Below are positions 1 to 8,700 of a stretch of 17,386 bases of DNA, in pieces. Position numbers and translations under genes: made by a program. This DNA comes from an uncultured Simplicispira sp. GTDB taxonomy: Bacteria; Pseudomonadota; Gammaproteobacteria; Burkholderiales; Burkholderiaceae_C. Where the stretch lies: positions 1-17,386 of the forward strand of contig CAIRYF010000041.1 in assembly GCA_903882725.1 (NCBI GenBank). The letters are read 5' to 3'. Under the pieces are notes generated by a model. That model did not search any database and was not told where the DNA came from. It was given only the letters and a program-made list of their open reading frames with translations. Position 1 is the first letter of the stretch. Each line of letters starts with the position of its first letter.

Positions 1-111
1 AGGCTTCCCGCGCACTTGGTGATTTTTTCAGATTTTGGCGCTTTACTTTTACTGTGTGCCCTGGCGCGGGGGTGGGTGGCTGACACTGCCTATGTGGCAA
101 AGTATGCAGGC
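1..111. other. No gene recognised at left edge
   Basis: This edge stretch precedes the amtB terminator. I see no convincing coding frame, ribosome-binding site or RNA structure in it. It probably belongs to the spacer between amtB and whatever gene lies further left. Confidence 0.5.
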
Positions 112-137
112 AAAAAAAAAGAGCCCGAAGGCTCTTG
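112..137 (-). terminator. Rho-independent terminator of glnK-amtB
   Basis: Read on the minus strand, a 7-bp perfect stem (AAGAGCC paired with GGCTCTT) closes on a TTCG tetraloop. It runs into an uninterrupted run of about nine T residues (A-run at 112-120 on the plus strand). The plus-strand side lacks a T-run, so it acts mainly on leftward transcripts. It lies about 110 bases after the amtB stop codon. Confidence 0.9.
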
Positions 138-167
138 TCAAAACTGGAGCTGCTCACTATCAAAAAA

Positions 168-209
168 ATAGCTTGTAGCGCTTGTCTATCAAGGTAGAGC
201 AGCCATTTT
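168..209. repeat. Dispersed intergenic repeat, copy A
   Basis: The core ATAGCTTGTAGCGCTTG is followed about 20 bases later by a segment containing CAAGGTAGAG and CCATTTT. It matches two other intergenic stretches in this window (8992-9031 and 17263-17304) in the same order of blocks: ATAGCT, (T)AGCGC, an AT-rich middle, then a GG/GC-CC-ATTT end. It lies between the amtB stop and the terminator, so it would be transcribed in the 3' untranslated region. It is the most diverged copy in its second half. Confidence 0.6.
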
Positions 210-248
210 GGCACAGATTGGCAAAATTGTGGCGAAGTGCTTTAACGT

Positions 249-1601
249 TCAGCGGTGATAGGCCGTTTCGCCATGCGTGGTGACGTCCAAACCTTGGCGC
301 TCGTCGTCTGATAGCACCCGCAGTCCGACCAGCTTGTCGGCCAGTTTGTAGGAGATGAACGATACCAGCGCCGACCACACCATGGTCAGCAGCACGCTTT
401 GTGCCTGAACCCACACCTGCGCACCCATGGCAAAGCTGTCGGGGGTGATGCCGCCGGTGCCGCCCAAAGCAGGGGCAGCGAACACGCCAGTCAGCAGCGC
501 GCCGACGATGCCGCCCACCCCATGCACACCAAAGACATCAAACGCATCGTCCGCACCAAGCAGTTTTTTCAGGCCACCAACACCCCACAGACACACCGGC
601 CCAGCAATCAAGCCGATGACGATGGCACCCATCGGGCCGACAAAGCCCGCCGCTGGCGTCACTGCCACCAAACCAGCCACAGCGCCTGAAACAGCGCCCA
701 GCATCGACGCTTTGCCCCTGCCCTTGTGCAGCGCCTCGCCCGCTAACCACGACAGCGTGGCGGCACCGGTGGCCAGCAGGGTGTTGATAAATGCCAAGCC
801 AGCCACACCGTTGGCGGCACCCGCAGAGCCCGCATTAAAGCCAAACCAGCCGACCCACAACAGCGAGGCACCAACCATGGTCAACGTCAGGCTGTGCGGC
901 GTCATGGCCTCTTTGCCGTAGCCAATGCGCGGGCCGACCAGATAAGCGCCAACCAGCCCGGCGATACCGGCGTTGATATGCACCACCGTACCACCGGCAA
1001 AGTCCAGCGCGCCATGCTGCGCCAGCAGACCGCCGCCCCACACCATGTGCGCCATCGGCAGGTAGCCAAAGGTGAACCACAGCACAGCAAACACCAGCAC
1101 AGCAGCAAATTTCATGCGCTCGGCAAACGAGCCAACAATCAGCGCCACCGCAATCGCCGCAAAGGTAGATTGGAAGGCGACAAACACGTATTCCGGCACT
1201 GTCGGCATCAGCGCCCCGAGTGTGTCCGGCGCAATGCCCAGCAAGAAGGCCCGGCTGAAATCGCCCAAAAATCGTCCTTCGCCAGAAAACGCCAAGCTGT
1301 AGCCGTACAGCGCCCACAGCACGGCGATCAGCGCAAAAATCACAAACACCTGCATCAGCACCGACAGCATATTTTTGCTGCGCGCCAAGCCACCGTAAAA
1401 CAGTGCCAGTCCAGGGACAATCATCAACACCACCAGCAGCGTGGAGGTCAGCATCCAAGCGGTATCGCCAGCGCTCAGGGTAATCAGGGTGTTGGGCTGC
1501 GATGCCGCCGCAGCCTCTTGGGCCAGCGCGGTCGAGGCCGTGGCCCACAGGCCCGCACCCAAAGCGCCCAGCGCGCACAAAGAAGGTCGTGGTTTTTTCA
1601 T
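249..1601 (-). CDS. amtB: Ammonium transporter AmtB
   Basis: Trimeric inner-membrane ammonium channel of the Amt/Rh family. The chosen start gives 450 residues. A longer in-frame start at 1670 would overlap the end of glnK and would place 23 non-hydrophobic residues before a clear signal peptide (cleavage likely after ALA at residue 27), which is known for AmtB proteins. Visible functional residues are the pore histidines His208 (VVHINAG) and His360 (FGVHGVGG), the phenylalanine gate Phe147 and Phe255, the S1-site tryptophan Trp188, and Asp200 eight residues before the first histidine, as in the E. coli protein. About eleven membrane segments follow the signal peptide. It sits 65 bases downstream of glnK on the same strand, so both are read from one nitrogen-regulated promoter. 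GlnK is known to plug AmtB trimers when nitrogen is plentiful. Sequence complete and unremarkable; identification is secure. Confidence 0.97.
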   Translation of the reverse strand: MKKPRPSLCALGALGAGLWATASTALAQEAAAASQPNTLITLSAGDTAWMLTSTLLVVLMIVPGLALFYGGLARSKNMLSVLMQVFVIFALIAVLWALYGYSLAFSGEGRFLGDFSRAFLLGIAPDTLGALMPTVPEYVFVAFQSTFAAIAVALIVGSFAERMKFAAVLVFAVLWFTFGYLPMAHMVWGGGLLAQHGALDFAGGTVVHINAGIAGLVGAYLVGPRIGYGKEAMTPHSLTLTMVGASLLWVGWFGFNAGSAGAANGVAGLAFINTLLATGAATLSWLAGEALHKGRGKASMLGAVSGAVAGLVAVTPAAGFVGPMGAIVIGLIAGPVCLWGVGGLKKLLGADDAFDVFGVHGVGGIVGALLTGVFAAPALGGTGGITPDSFAMGAQVWVQAQSVLLTMVWSALVSFISYKLADKLVGLRVLSDDERQGLDVTTHGETAYHR

Positions 1602-1666
1602 GACAAAGATCTCATGTAGGTGTGTACGTGTGTGGAAGGAGGGTGAACTGGCAGCACGGGCTGCGC

Positions 1667-2059
<393 letters not shown>

Positions 2060-2144
2060 CTACACAGCACGATCAGCACGACAAAAAACACCTGCGGCGC
2101 TGCCCAATCACCCGTACAGTGCAAGCTCTGGCTTTGGCGGGCGA

Positions 2145-2161
2145 CGCACCATATTGGTGCG
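2145..2161. promoter_or_regulatory. NtrC-type enhancer palindrome
   Basis: CGCACCATATTGGTGCG is a perfect inverted repeat matching the NtrC (NRI) pattern GCACC-N5-GGTGC. Its centre lies about 120 bases upstream of the inferred sigma-54 start of glnK, a usual enhancer distance. It is also about 50 bases before the divergent yifB start, so bound NtrC could affect yifB too. A further half-site GCACC abuts it at 2161-2165. Confidence 0.82.
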
Positions 2162-2212
2162 CACCACCATACTGCCACGCCCACCCGCACTTGTCTGGGG
2201 AGAAATCAATTC

Positions 2213-3748
2213 ATGAGTCTTGCTTTAGTGCAAAGCCGTGCCCTGCTGGGGCTAGAAGCCCTGCCGGTCACTGTCGAGGTGCATTTGGCCAATGGCCTGC
2301 CCAGCTTCACGCTGGTCGGGCTGGCCGATGTCGAAGTCAAAGAAGCGCGCGAGCGGGTGCGCTCGGCGCTGCAAAACGCCGGGCTGGAGTTTCCATACAA
2401 CAAGCGCATCACCGTCAACTTGGCACCGGCCGATTTGCCCAAAGACTCGGGCCGCTTTGACCTGCCGATTGCGCTGGGCATCTTGGCCGCCAGCGGGCAA
2501 ATTGACGGCGCACGGCTGGCCGATTACGAATTTGCCGGTGAGTTGTCGCTGTCGGGCGAGCTGCGCCCGGTGCGCGGCGCACTGGCGACCAGCTTGGCGC
2601 TGCGCACCAGTGGCATCCACGTGCCCTTGGTGCTGCCGCCGGGCAGCGCTGAAGAAGCGGCCTTGGTGCCTGACGCGCAGGTGTACCGAGCGCAGCATTT
2701 ACTCGACGTAGTGCGTCAATTTGCGCCGCTGGGCAATGAAGACACCACGCAGGACAATCCCGGCTGGGCGCGCATGGCCAATGTGCCGCTGCCAGCCAGT
2801 ACGCATTACGCCGACTTGGCCGACGTTAAAGGCCAGGCCGGTGCCAAGCGGGCGCTGGAAATTGCCGCCGCTGGCAACCACAGCCTGCTGCTGATGGGGC
2901 CGCCCGGCTCGGGCAAATCGATGCTGGCACAGCGCTTTGCTGGCGTGCTGCCAGCCATGACGGTGGACGAAGCACTGCAAAGCGCCGCCATCGCCAGCGT
3001 GACCGGGCACTTTGCGCTAGCGAGGTGGGCGCAACGCCCAACTTGCAGTCCGCACCACACCGCCAGTGCGGTGGCGCTGGTGGGTGGCGGCTCACCACCG
3101 CGCCCAGGAGAATTCTCGCTGGCGCACCACGGGGTGTTGTTTTTGGACGAGCTGCCCGAGTTTCCCCGCGCCGCGTTAGAAGCGCTGCGCGAGCCACTAG
3201 AGACCGGCTACATCACCATCTCGCGCGCGGCGCGGCGGGCGGAGTTTCCGGCGCGCTTTCAGATGATTGCCGCCATGAATCCCTGCCCCTGCGGCTATTT
3301 GGGTGCCACCCAACGCCCCTGCCGCTGCTCGCCCGAGCAGGTGGCGCGCTACCAATCCAAGCTCAGTGGGCCGCTGCTGGACCGCATCGACCTGCACGTT
3401 GAAGTGCCTGCCCTGCCGGCCAACGAGCTACTGGGCGCACCGCCGGGCGAGTCCAGCGCCAGTATTCGCCAGCGCGTGGTGCAAGCGCGAGCGCGGGCCA
3501 TGGCACGGCAAAACTGCGCCAACCAAGCACTGCACGGCCAAGCCATCGACACCCATGTGCTGCTGGCACCCGCAGCGCTGCAGTTTTTGCAGACGGCATC
3601 GGTGCGGCTGGGCTGGTCGGCGCGCGCCACGCACCGCACCTTGAAAGTCGCGCGCACCATTGCCGACTTGGCCGCCAGCGAACAGACCGACATTGCCCAT
3701 GTCGCCGAGGCCATGCAGTACCGGCGCACGCTGGCCGGGCATGGCTAG
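2213..3748 (+). CDS. yifB: YifB/ComM family Mg-chelatase-like AAA+ ATPase
   Basis: 511-residue AAA+ protein of the YifB/ComM group. Members related to ComM act as hexameric helicases promoting branch migration during integration of transforming DNA. I chose the ATG at 2213 because the strong ribosome-binding site GGGGAGAA ends eight bases before it and the protein then starts with the conserved MSLALVQSRALLGLEA. Domains: N-terminal Lon-protease-like ChlI fold (about 1-170), ATPase core with Walker A GPPGSGKS (229-236) and Walker B VLFLDE (308-313), the cysteine-rich NPCPCGYLG..PCRC segment, the arginine-finger region LSGPLLDRIDLHVEV, and a C-terminal helical domain with the RxxRTLKVARTIADL pattern. 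One detail differs from the usual family sequence: the segment normally like RPFRxPHHTAS here reads RPTCSPHHTAS. The gene is divergent from glnK. Function in this host is inferred. Confidence 0.93.
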   Translation: MSLALVQSRALLGLEALPVTVEVHLANGLPSFTLVGLADVEVKEARERVRSALQNAGLEFPYNKRITVNLAPADLPKDSGRFDLPIALGILAASGQIDGARLADYEFAGELSLSGELRPVRGALATSLALRTSGIHVPLVLPPGSAEEAALVPDAQVYRAQHLLDVVRQFAPLGNEDTTQDNPGWARMANVPLPASTHYADLADVKGQAGAKRALEIAAAGNHSLLLMGPPGSGKSMLAQRFAGVLPAMTVDEALQSAAIASVTGHFALARWAQRPTCSPHHTASAVALVGGGSPPRPGEFSLAHHGVLFLDELPEFPRAALEALREPLETGYITISRAARRAEFPARFQMIAAMNPCPCGYLGATQRPCRCSPEQVARYQSKLSGPLLDRIDLHVEVPALPANELLGAPPGESSASIRQRVVQARARAMARQNCANQALHGQAIDTHVLLAPAALQFLQTASVRLGWSARATHRTLKVARTIADLAASEQTDIAHVAEAMQYRRTLAGHG

Positions 3749-3779
3749 CCACCAGCAATTTGCGCGCCAATGCGCCCAT

Positions 3780-3803
3780 AAAAAAGGGCACCTTGCGGTG
3801 CCC
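3780..3803 (-). terminator. Rho-independent terminator after the ydcH-like gene
   Basis: On the minus strand a 7-bp perfect stem GGGCACC/GGTGCCC with a four-base GCAA loop is followed by six T residues. It lies 20 bases beyond the stop codon of the small leftward gene. It also lies between the convergent yifB and ydcH-like genes, but only the leftward direction has the T-run. Confidence 0.9.
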
Positions 3804-3823
3804 GGTGTCAGCAACCCCGTTTT

Positions 3824-4045
3824 TTAAGCGGTAGCAGCTGCTTTTTTCAAGATCTCATAAATCTCGCCCTTGATGACGAGTTTTTCTTTTTTCAGCGTTT
3901 CAATCTCGGTTTGGTAAACAGGCGAATGCTTGTCTTCCAAATTTTTGATCGCGTGATCAAGTTCATTGTGCTTGTCAAACAAGCGGGTGAAATGACGGTC
4001 GTTGGCACGAAGCTGGGCGATTTGGTCGCGGTACTCAGGAAACAT
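3824..4045 (-). CDS. Small DUF465 / YdcH-like coiled-coil protein
   Basis: 73-residue highly charged, almost wholly helical protein of the YdcH/DUF465 (SlyX-like) type, with the typical opening MFPEYRDQIAQLRANDRHFTRLFDKHNELDH and a Lys/Glu-rich second helix (EIETLKKEKLVIKGEIYEILKK). Such proteins form short antiparallel helical hairpins; their role is not established. I chose the ATG at 4045 rather than the in-frame GTG two codons upstream. The ribosome-binding site AAGGAG stands five bases before this ATG, while it directly abuts and overlaps the GTG. The gene has its own terminator. The upstream arsR gene is on the same strand 106 bases away with no terminator between, so read-through is possible. 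Confidence 0.88.
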   Translation of the reverse strand: MFPEYRDQIAQLRANDRHFTRLFDKHNELDHAIKNLEDKHSPVYQTEIETLKKEKLVIKGEIYEILKKAAATA

Positions 4046-4151
4046 TAACACTCCTTGGCAGTTGAAAGGAAAACAAATTATTACAGCGCAACGCCATGAT
4101 AACCACCTCTGACAGCATACGCCGGGCGCACCTGCCTACAGCAAATTTTGG

Positions 4152-4499
4152 CTAAGGCAATGCCGCCGGGCCACTGCGCGCCAAGTGCTGGTAAACGTGC
4201 TCGCACAGCGTGTCCAGCGCTGGGTCGGCCAGTTGGTAGTAAGCGCAGTGGCCGCGCATTTGGCGCTGCACCAGGCCGTAGCGTGTCAGTAGCGCTAAAT
4301 GGCGCGAGATGTTGGCAGCGCTGCAACCGCAGCGCTGCGCCAAATCGCCGACGTTGTAGCTGCGTTTGTCCAGCCACTGCAAAATTTCTAGCCGCTTGGG
4401 TTCACCCAAGGCGCGAAAGTACGCCGCCACATTCTCTAGCGCGGCGTCAGACAACTGGTGCATGGGCGTGCAGGTGACAGGAGCGGAATGAGGGTTCAT
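4152..4499 (-). CDS. ArsR/SmtB-family winged-helix repressor, cysteine-rich
   Basis: 115-residue transcription factor of the ArsR family, expected to act as a dimeric repressor that leaves DNA when a metal or thiol-reactive signal modifies its cysteines. The winged helix is complete: GEPKRLEILQWL, then the helix-turn-helix VGDLAQRCGCSAANISRHLALLTRYGLV, then the wing VQRQMRGHCAYYQL, and a C-terminal helix. Cysteines are at 10, 57, 59, 85 and 99. It lacks the ELCVCDL arsenic site and also the cysteine in the second helix (Gln41 stands there) used by persulfide sensors of the SqrR/BigR/YgaV type. The signal is therefore uncertain; Cys57, Cys59 and Cys99 are the best candidate sensor residues. 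It is divergent from an RND pump and sulfide oxidoreductase series, with a palindrome in the shared spacer. No strong ribosome-binding site precedes this ATG; a second ATG at residue 13 is no better. Confidence 0.9.
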   Translation of the reverse strand: MNPHSAPVTCTPMHQLSDAALENVAAYFRALGEPKRLEILQWLDKRSYNVGDLAQRCGCSAANISRHLALLTRYGLVQRQMRGHCAYYQLADPALDTLCEHVYQHLARSGPAALP

Positions 4500-4541
4500 G
4501 CGGGGACTAACGAGAGGGTGTTTGGGGTATAAATCAACTAA

Positions 4542-4570
4542 TTGACTATTTAACTATTTGCGCAAATAAT
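4542..4570 (+). promoter_or_regulatory. Sigma-70 type promoter of the efflux/SQR gene series
   Basis: A -35 box TTGACT (5 of 6 consensus bases, 4542-4547) is separated by exactly 17 bases from a -10 box AATAAT (5 of 6, 4565-4570), in an AT-rich island inside an otherwise GC-rich region. The start point would be near 4577, leaving a leader of about 60 bases before the adaptor gene. Confidence 0.7.
4555..4568. promoter_or_regulatory. Probable ArsR-family operator palindrome
   Basis: TATTTGCGCAAATA is a perfect 14-bp palindrome filling the second half of the promoter spacer and overlapping the -10 box, so a bound repressor would block RNA polymerase. Just before it is a direct repeat (GACTATTT AACTATTT) and a weaker inverted repeat TCAA-CTAA-TTGA. 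The divergent arsR gene is the obvious source of the binding protein. Confidence 0.65.
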
Positions 4571-4638
4571 ATATCAGCCAACCTTTTTTGACCAGCCCAT
4601 CACCGCTGCCTGAACCGACTCCGAAAGAGACCCTCTGA

Positions 4639-5694
4639 ATGTTCAAATTTCACTCTTTGACACTGGCTACAGCCTTGCTGTTGCCGCTGGCTGCTGTGGC
4701 GGGACCCGACTCTGCCGCTGTACCTGCGCAGGTCAGCGCGGTGCAGGGGCGCAGCGGTTTTGACGGTGTGGTCGAGGCGGTGCGCCAAACCACCCTGGCC
4801 GCACAGGTGCCCGGCGCGGTGCTCGAATTGGCGGTCAAAGTCGGCGACCGCGTGCAGGCAGGTCAGTTGCTGCTGCGCATTGACGCACGCAGTGCCGACC
4901 AAAACGCCGCCGCCAGCGATGCGCAAGTCCAAGCGGCGCAGGCGTCACTGGACGTGGCAACGCGCGAATACACCCGCCAGCAAAAGCTGCGCGAGAAGCA
5001 ATACATCAGCCAAGCCGCGCTGGAGCAAGCCCAAGCGCAGTTCAAAGCCACGCGCGCCCAAGTGGCAGCGCAGGTGGCGCAGGCCGGTGCCGCACGCACG
5101 CAAACTGGCTTGCACACAGTGCGCGCGCCGTATGCCGGTGTGGTGTCGGACGTGCCGGTGCAGCTGGGCGACATGGCCATGCCGGGGCGGGCGCTGGTCA
5201 CGCTGTACGACCCCAGCGCCCTGCGCGTAACAGCGGCGCTGCCGCAGTCGCTGCTGGGCGCAGCGCAAGGCGCGCCCAATGAGGCGGTGCGCATTGAACT
5301 GCCCGGCCTGAGCGCCGCGCAGCAATGGCCCGCTGCCACGCGGGTGCAGGTGTTGCCCACCATCGACGCCGCCACGCACACCGTGCAAGTGCGCGCCGAT
5401 TTGGCCAAGGGTTTGGACGGCGTCGCGCCCGGAATGTTTGCCCGTGTCTGGTTGCCCATTGCCAGCCAAAGCGCCGCTGCCGCCAGCCAGCGCATCTCGG
5501 TGCCCCTGAGCGCCATCGTGCGCCGCGCCGAGATGACCGGCGTTTATGTGCAAGGCGAGGCTGGCCGGCCGCTGCTGCGCCAAGTGCGCTTGGGCCGCAT
5601 CGAGGGCGGCCAAGTCGAGCTGCTGACTGGCGTAGCGCCGGGCGAGTCGGTAGTGGTCGATCCGCAAGCGACCATGCGCGCCAAGTCGCAGTGA
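4639..5694 (+). CDS. RND efflux periplasmic adaptor (membrane fusion protein)
   Basis: 351-residue HlyD/AcrA-type adaptor linking an inner-membrane RND pump to an outer-membrane channel. It starts with a signal peptide (hydrophobic LATALLLPLAAVA, cleavage likely after residue 21). No lipobox cysteine is present, so it is probably soluble in the periplasm rather than lipid-anchored. Then come a lipoyl-like half (VPGAVLELAVKVGDRVQAGQLLLRID), an Ala/Gln-rich helical hairpin (about 85-150), the second lipoyl half (VRAPYAGVVSDVPVQLGDMAMPG) and a beta-barrel plus membrane-proximal part to the end. At 351 residues it is a short member. The ATG at 4639 is preceded by a purine-rich GAAAGAGA. It is the first gene after the palindrome-overlapped promoter, with 25 bases to the pump gene. 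Substrate is not readable from sequence. Confidence 0.92.
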   Translation: MFKFHSLTLATALLLPLAAVAGPDSAAVPAQVSAVQGRSGFDGVVEAVRQTTLAAQVPGAVLELAVKVGDRVQAGQLLLRIDARSADQNAAASDAQVQAAQASLDVATREYTRQQKLREKQYISQAALEQAQAQFKATRAQVAAQVAQAGAARTQTGLHTVRAPYAGVVSDVPVQLGDMAMPGRALVTLYDPSALRVTAALPQSLLGAAQGAPNEAVRIELPGLSAAQQWPAATRVQVLPTIDAATHTVQVRADLAKGLDGVAPGMFARVWLPIASQSAAAASQRISVPLSAIVRRAEMTGVYVQGEAGRPLLRQVRLGRIEGGQVELLTGVAPGESVVVDPQATMRAKSQ

Positions 5695-5719
5695 ACCGTG
5701 AAACCATGAAGGCCGCGTG

Positions 5720-8700
5720 ATGAAGCAAGCAAATAACGCCCCCGCTGTGGGCCAAATGGGTGTCTCTGGGCGCATTGCCGCCTTTTTCCAAAGCGCGCAA
5801 ATCACCCCGCTGCTGGCGCTGCTGGCGCTGCTGCTGGGCGCTTTTGCAGTGCTGGTGACGCCGCGCGAAGAAGAGCCGCAAATCAACGTGACGATGGCCA
5901 ACGTGCTGATTGCTTTTCCCGGTGCCAGCGCGCGCGATGTCGAGCAAATGGTCGCCATTCCGGCCGAGCAGGTGCTGTCGCAAATTACCGGCACTGAGCA
6001 CGTGATGTCGCTGTCGCGCCCCGGCATGGCCGTGCTGACGGTGCAGTTCAAAGTCGGCGTGCCGCGCACCGAAGCGCTGGTGCGGCTGTACGACGCGGTG
6101 CAGTCGAATGCCGATTGGCTGCCGCAAGGGCTGGGCGTGCAGCCGCCGCTGGTCAAGCCCAAGGGCATTGACGATGTGCCGATTGTTTCGCTGACGCTGC
6201 ACAGCAAAAACTTGCAGACCGGCCCGTTCGATTTGGAGCGCGTGGCGCACAGCATCGAGGCCGATTTGAAGCGCGTACACGGCACCCGCACCGTGCACAC
6301 CATTGGCGGCCCCGGTCGCGCCGTCATGGTCGAAATGGACGCCGCCCGCATGGCCAGCGCCGGCGTGACGGTGGACGACCTGCGCCGCGCGCTGCAATCG
6401 GCCAACAGCGGCCTGCCGGTGGGCGAGCTGTTGGGCGGCAACCGCAGCGTGGCGATTGAAGCCGGACCGTTTCTGGCCAACGCCAGCGAAGTGGCCGAGC
6501 TGGTGGTCGGCGTGCGCGCTGGCAAGCCGGTGTTTTTAAACGACGTGGCCAGCGTGCGCGATGGCGCGCCACCGGCGGCGCGTTACGTTTGGCACGGCAC
6601 CGCTGGTGAAGCGGCAGCGGAGTATCCCGCCGTCACCATCGCCATCACCAAAAAGCCGGGCGAAAACGCCATTGACGTCGCCAATGCGGTGATGGCGCGG
6701 GTGGCGCAACTGCACAACACCGTCATCCCCGACGCAGTGCAGGTCAGCGAGACACGCAACTACGGCACTACCGCCAACGACAAGGCGCAAAAACTGATTC
6801 AAAAGCTGTTGTTTGCCACCGCCTCGGTGGTGGCGCTGGTGTTTATGGCGCTGGGGCGGCGCGAAGCGGCCATCGTCGGCCTGGCGGTGGTGCTAACGCT
6901 GGCGGCAACGCTGTTTGCCTCGTGGGCGTGGGGGTTTACGCTCAACCGCGTGTCGCTGTTTGCGCTGATTTTCTCCATCGGCATCTTGGTGGACGATGCG
7001 ATTGTGGTGGTCGAAAACATCCACCGCCATCAGCAGCTGTACCCCGGCAAGCCACTGGCGCAAATTATTCCCGGCGCGGTCGATGAGGTTGGCGGGCCGA
7101 CCATTTTGGCGACGCTCACCGTGATTGCCGCGCTGCTGCCGATGGCCTTTGTCTCTGGCCTGATGGGGCCGTACATGGCACCGATTCCAATCAACGCCAG
7201 CATGGGGATGTTGATCTCGTTGGCGATTGCCTTTGTCGTCACGCCGTGGCTGGCGCGCTTGTGGATGAAGCCGGTCACCATCGCCCAAGCTGCCCACAAC
7301 GCAGCGCACCCACATGGCATGGCCGGCAAAATCACGCCGCTGTTTGAGCGCATTTTTCACCCGCTGCTGGACGAAAAGCGCGGCGGGCGCAACCGGGGTT
7401 TGCTGGGCCTTGGCATTGCTGGGCTGATTGCGCTGTCGGTGGCGCTGCCAATGGCCGGGCTGGTGCTGCTGAAAATGCTGCCGTTTGACAACAAGTCTGA
7501 ATTCCAAGTGGTAGTCGATATGCCCGCTGGCACGCCGGTCGAGCACACCGCCGCCGCGCTGCACGCCTTGGGCGCGTATTTGGCGACGGTGCCCGAAGTG
7601 ACCGATTACCAAGCCTACGCTGGCACCGCTGCGCCCATCAACTTCAACGGTTTGGTGCGCCAGTACGACCTGCGCGCTGGCGGCGAGGTCGGCGACATCC
7701 AAGTCAACTTGGTCGATAAACACCACCGTAAAGACCAAAGCCACGCCATTGCTACGCGTGTGCGCCCAGCGCTGCAAGCGATTGGCCAGCGTTTTGGTGC
7801 CAATGTGAAAGTGGTTGAAGTGCCGCCCGGCCCGCCGGTGCTGGCCCCCATCGTCGCCGAGGTCTATGGCCCCGAGGCCCAAGGCCGCCAGCAAGTGGCC
7901 AAGGCGGTGCGCGCGGTGTTTGCCAAAACGGCGGGTGTGGTCGATATGGATGACAGCACCATCGTTGACGCGCCGCGCACGCTGCTATTGATTGACCGGC
8001 GCAAAGCCGCCCTGCTGGGTGTGCCCCAGCAAGCCATCGTCAGCACCTTGCGCGCTGGTTTGGCGGGCGAAGCAGCCACCTATCTGCACGACCAAGGCAA
8101 ATACCCCGCCGCCGCCGTGCTGCAACTGCCGCCCGGCCAGCACGGCGACATGAATGCGCTGCTGCAACTGACAGTGCGCAGCGCCAGCGGCGCGCTGGTG
8201 CCGATCCGCGAGCTGGTGACGGTGAGTGACACGCTGCGCGAGCAGCCGATTTACCACAAAGACCTGCTGGCGGTGAACTACGTTGTCGCCGACATGGCTG
8301 GCAAGGTCGATAGCCCGCTGTACGGAGTGTTCAATATGCGCGGTGACATCGCCCAACTGGCCATGCCCGACGGTGGCGCGCTGGCCGAATACTTCATCCA
8401 CCAACCCAGCGATGCGTGGCGCGGCTACGCGCTGAAGTGGGATGGCGAGTGGCAAATTACCTACGAGACCTTCCGCGACATGGGCGCGGCCTATGGCGTC
8501 GGTTTGATTTTGATTTACCTGCTGGTGGTGGCGCACTTTGGCTCGTACCTGACACCGCTGATCATCATGGCGCCGATTCCGTTGACGATTATTGGCGTCA
8601 TGCCGGGGCACGCGCTGCTGGGTTCGCAGTACACGGCGACCAGCATGATTGGCATGATTGCGCTGGCCGGCATCATCGTGCGCAACTCGATTTTGCTGGT

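Noticed and set aside
4152..5694. Arsenic-resistance operon suggested by the ArsR-type regulator
   Set aside because: No arsenate reductase, arsenite pump or methyltransferase is present and the regulator lacks the ELCVCDL arsenic site.
5706..5722. A four-codon frame (ATG AAG GCC GCG TGA) overlapping the RND start as TGATG
   Set aside because: Could suggest translational coupling, but its GAAGG is simply the pump's ribosome-binding site; too short to support as a leader peptide.
4945..6525. A long minus-strand open frame of over 500 codons opposite the adaptor and RND genes
   Set aside because: It is a mirror of GC-rich codon use in the two well-identified plus-strand genes, has low-complexity Ser/Thr/Arg-rich composition and no domain, and crosses the junction of two genes.
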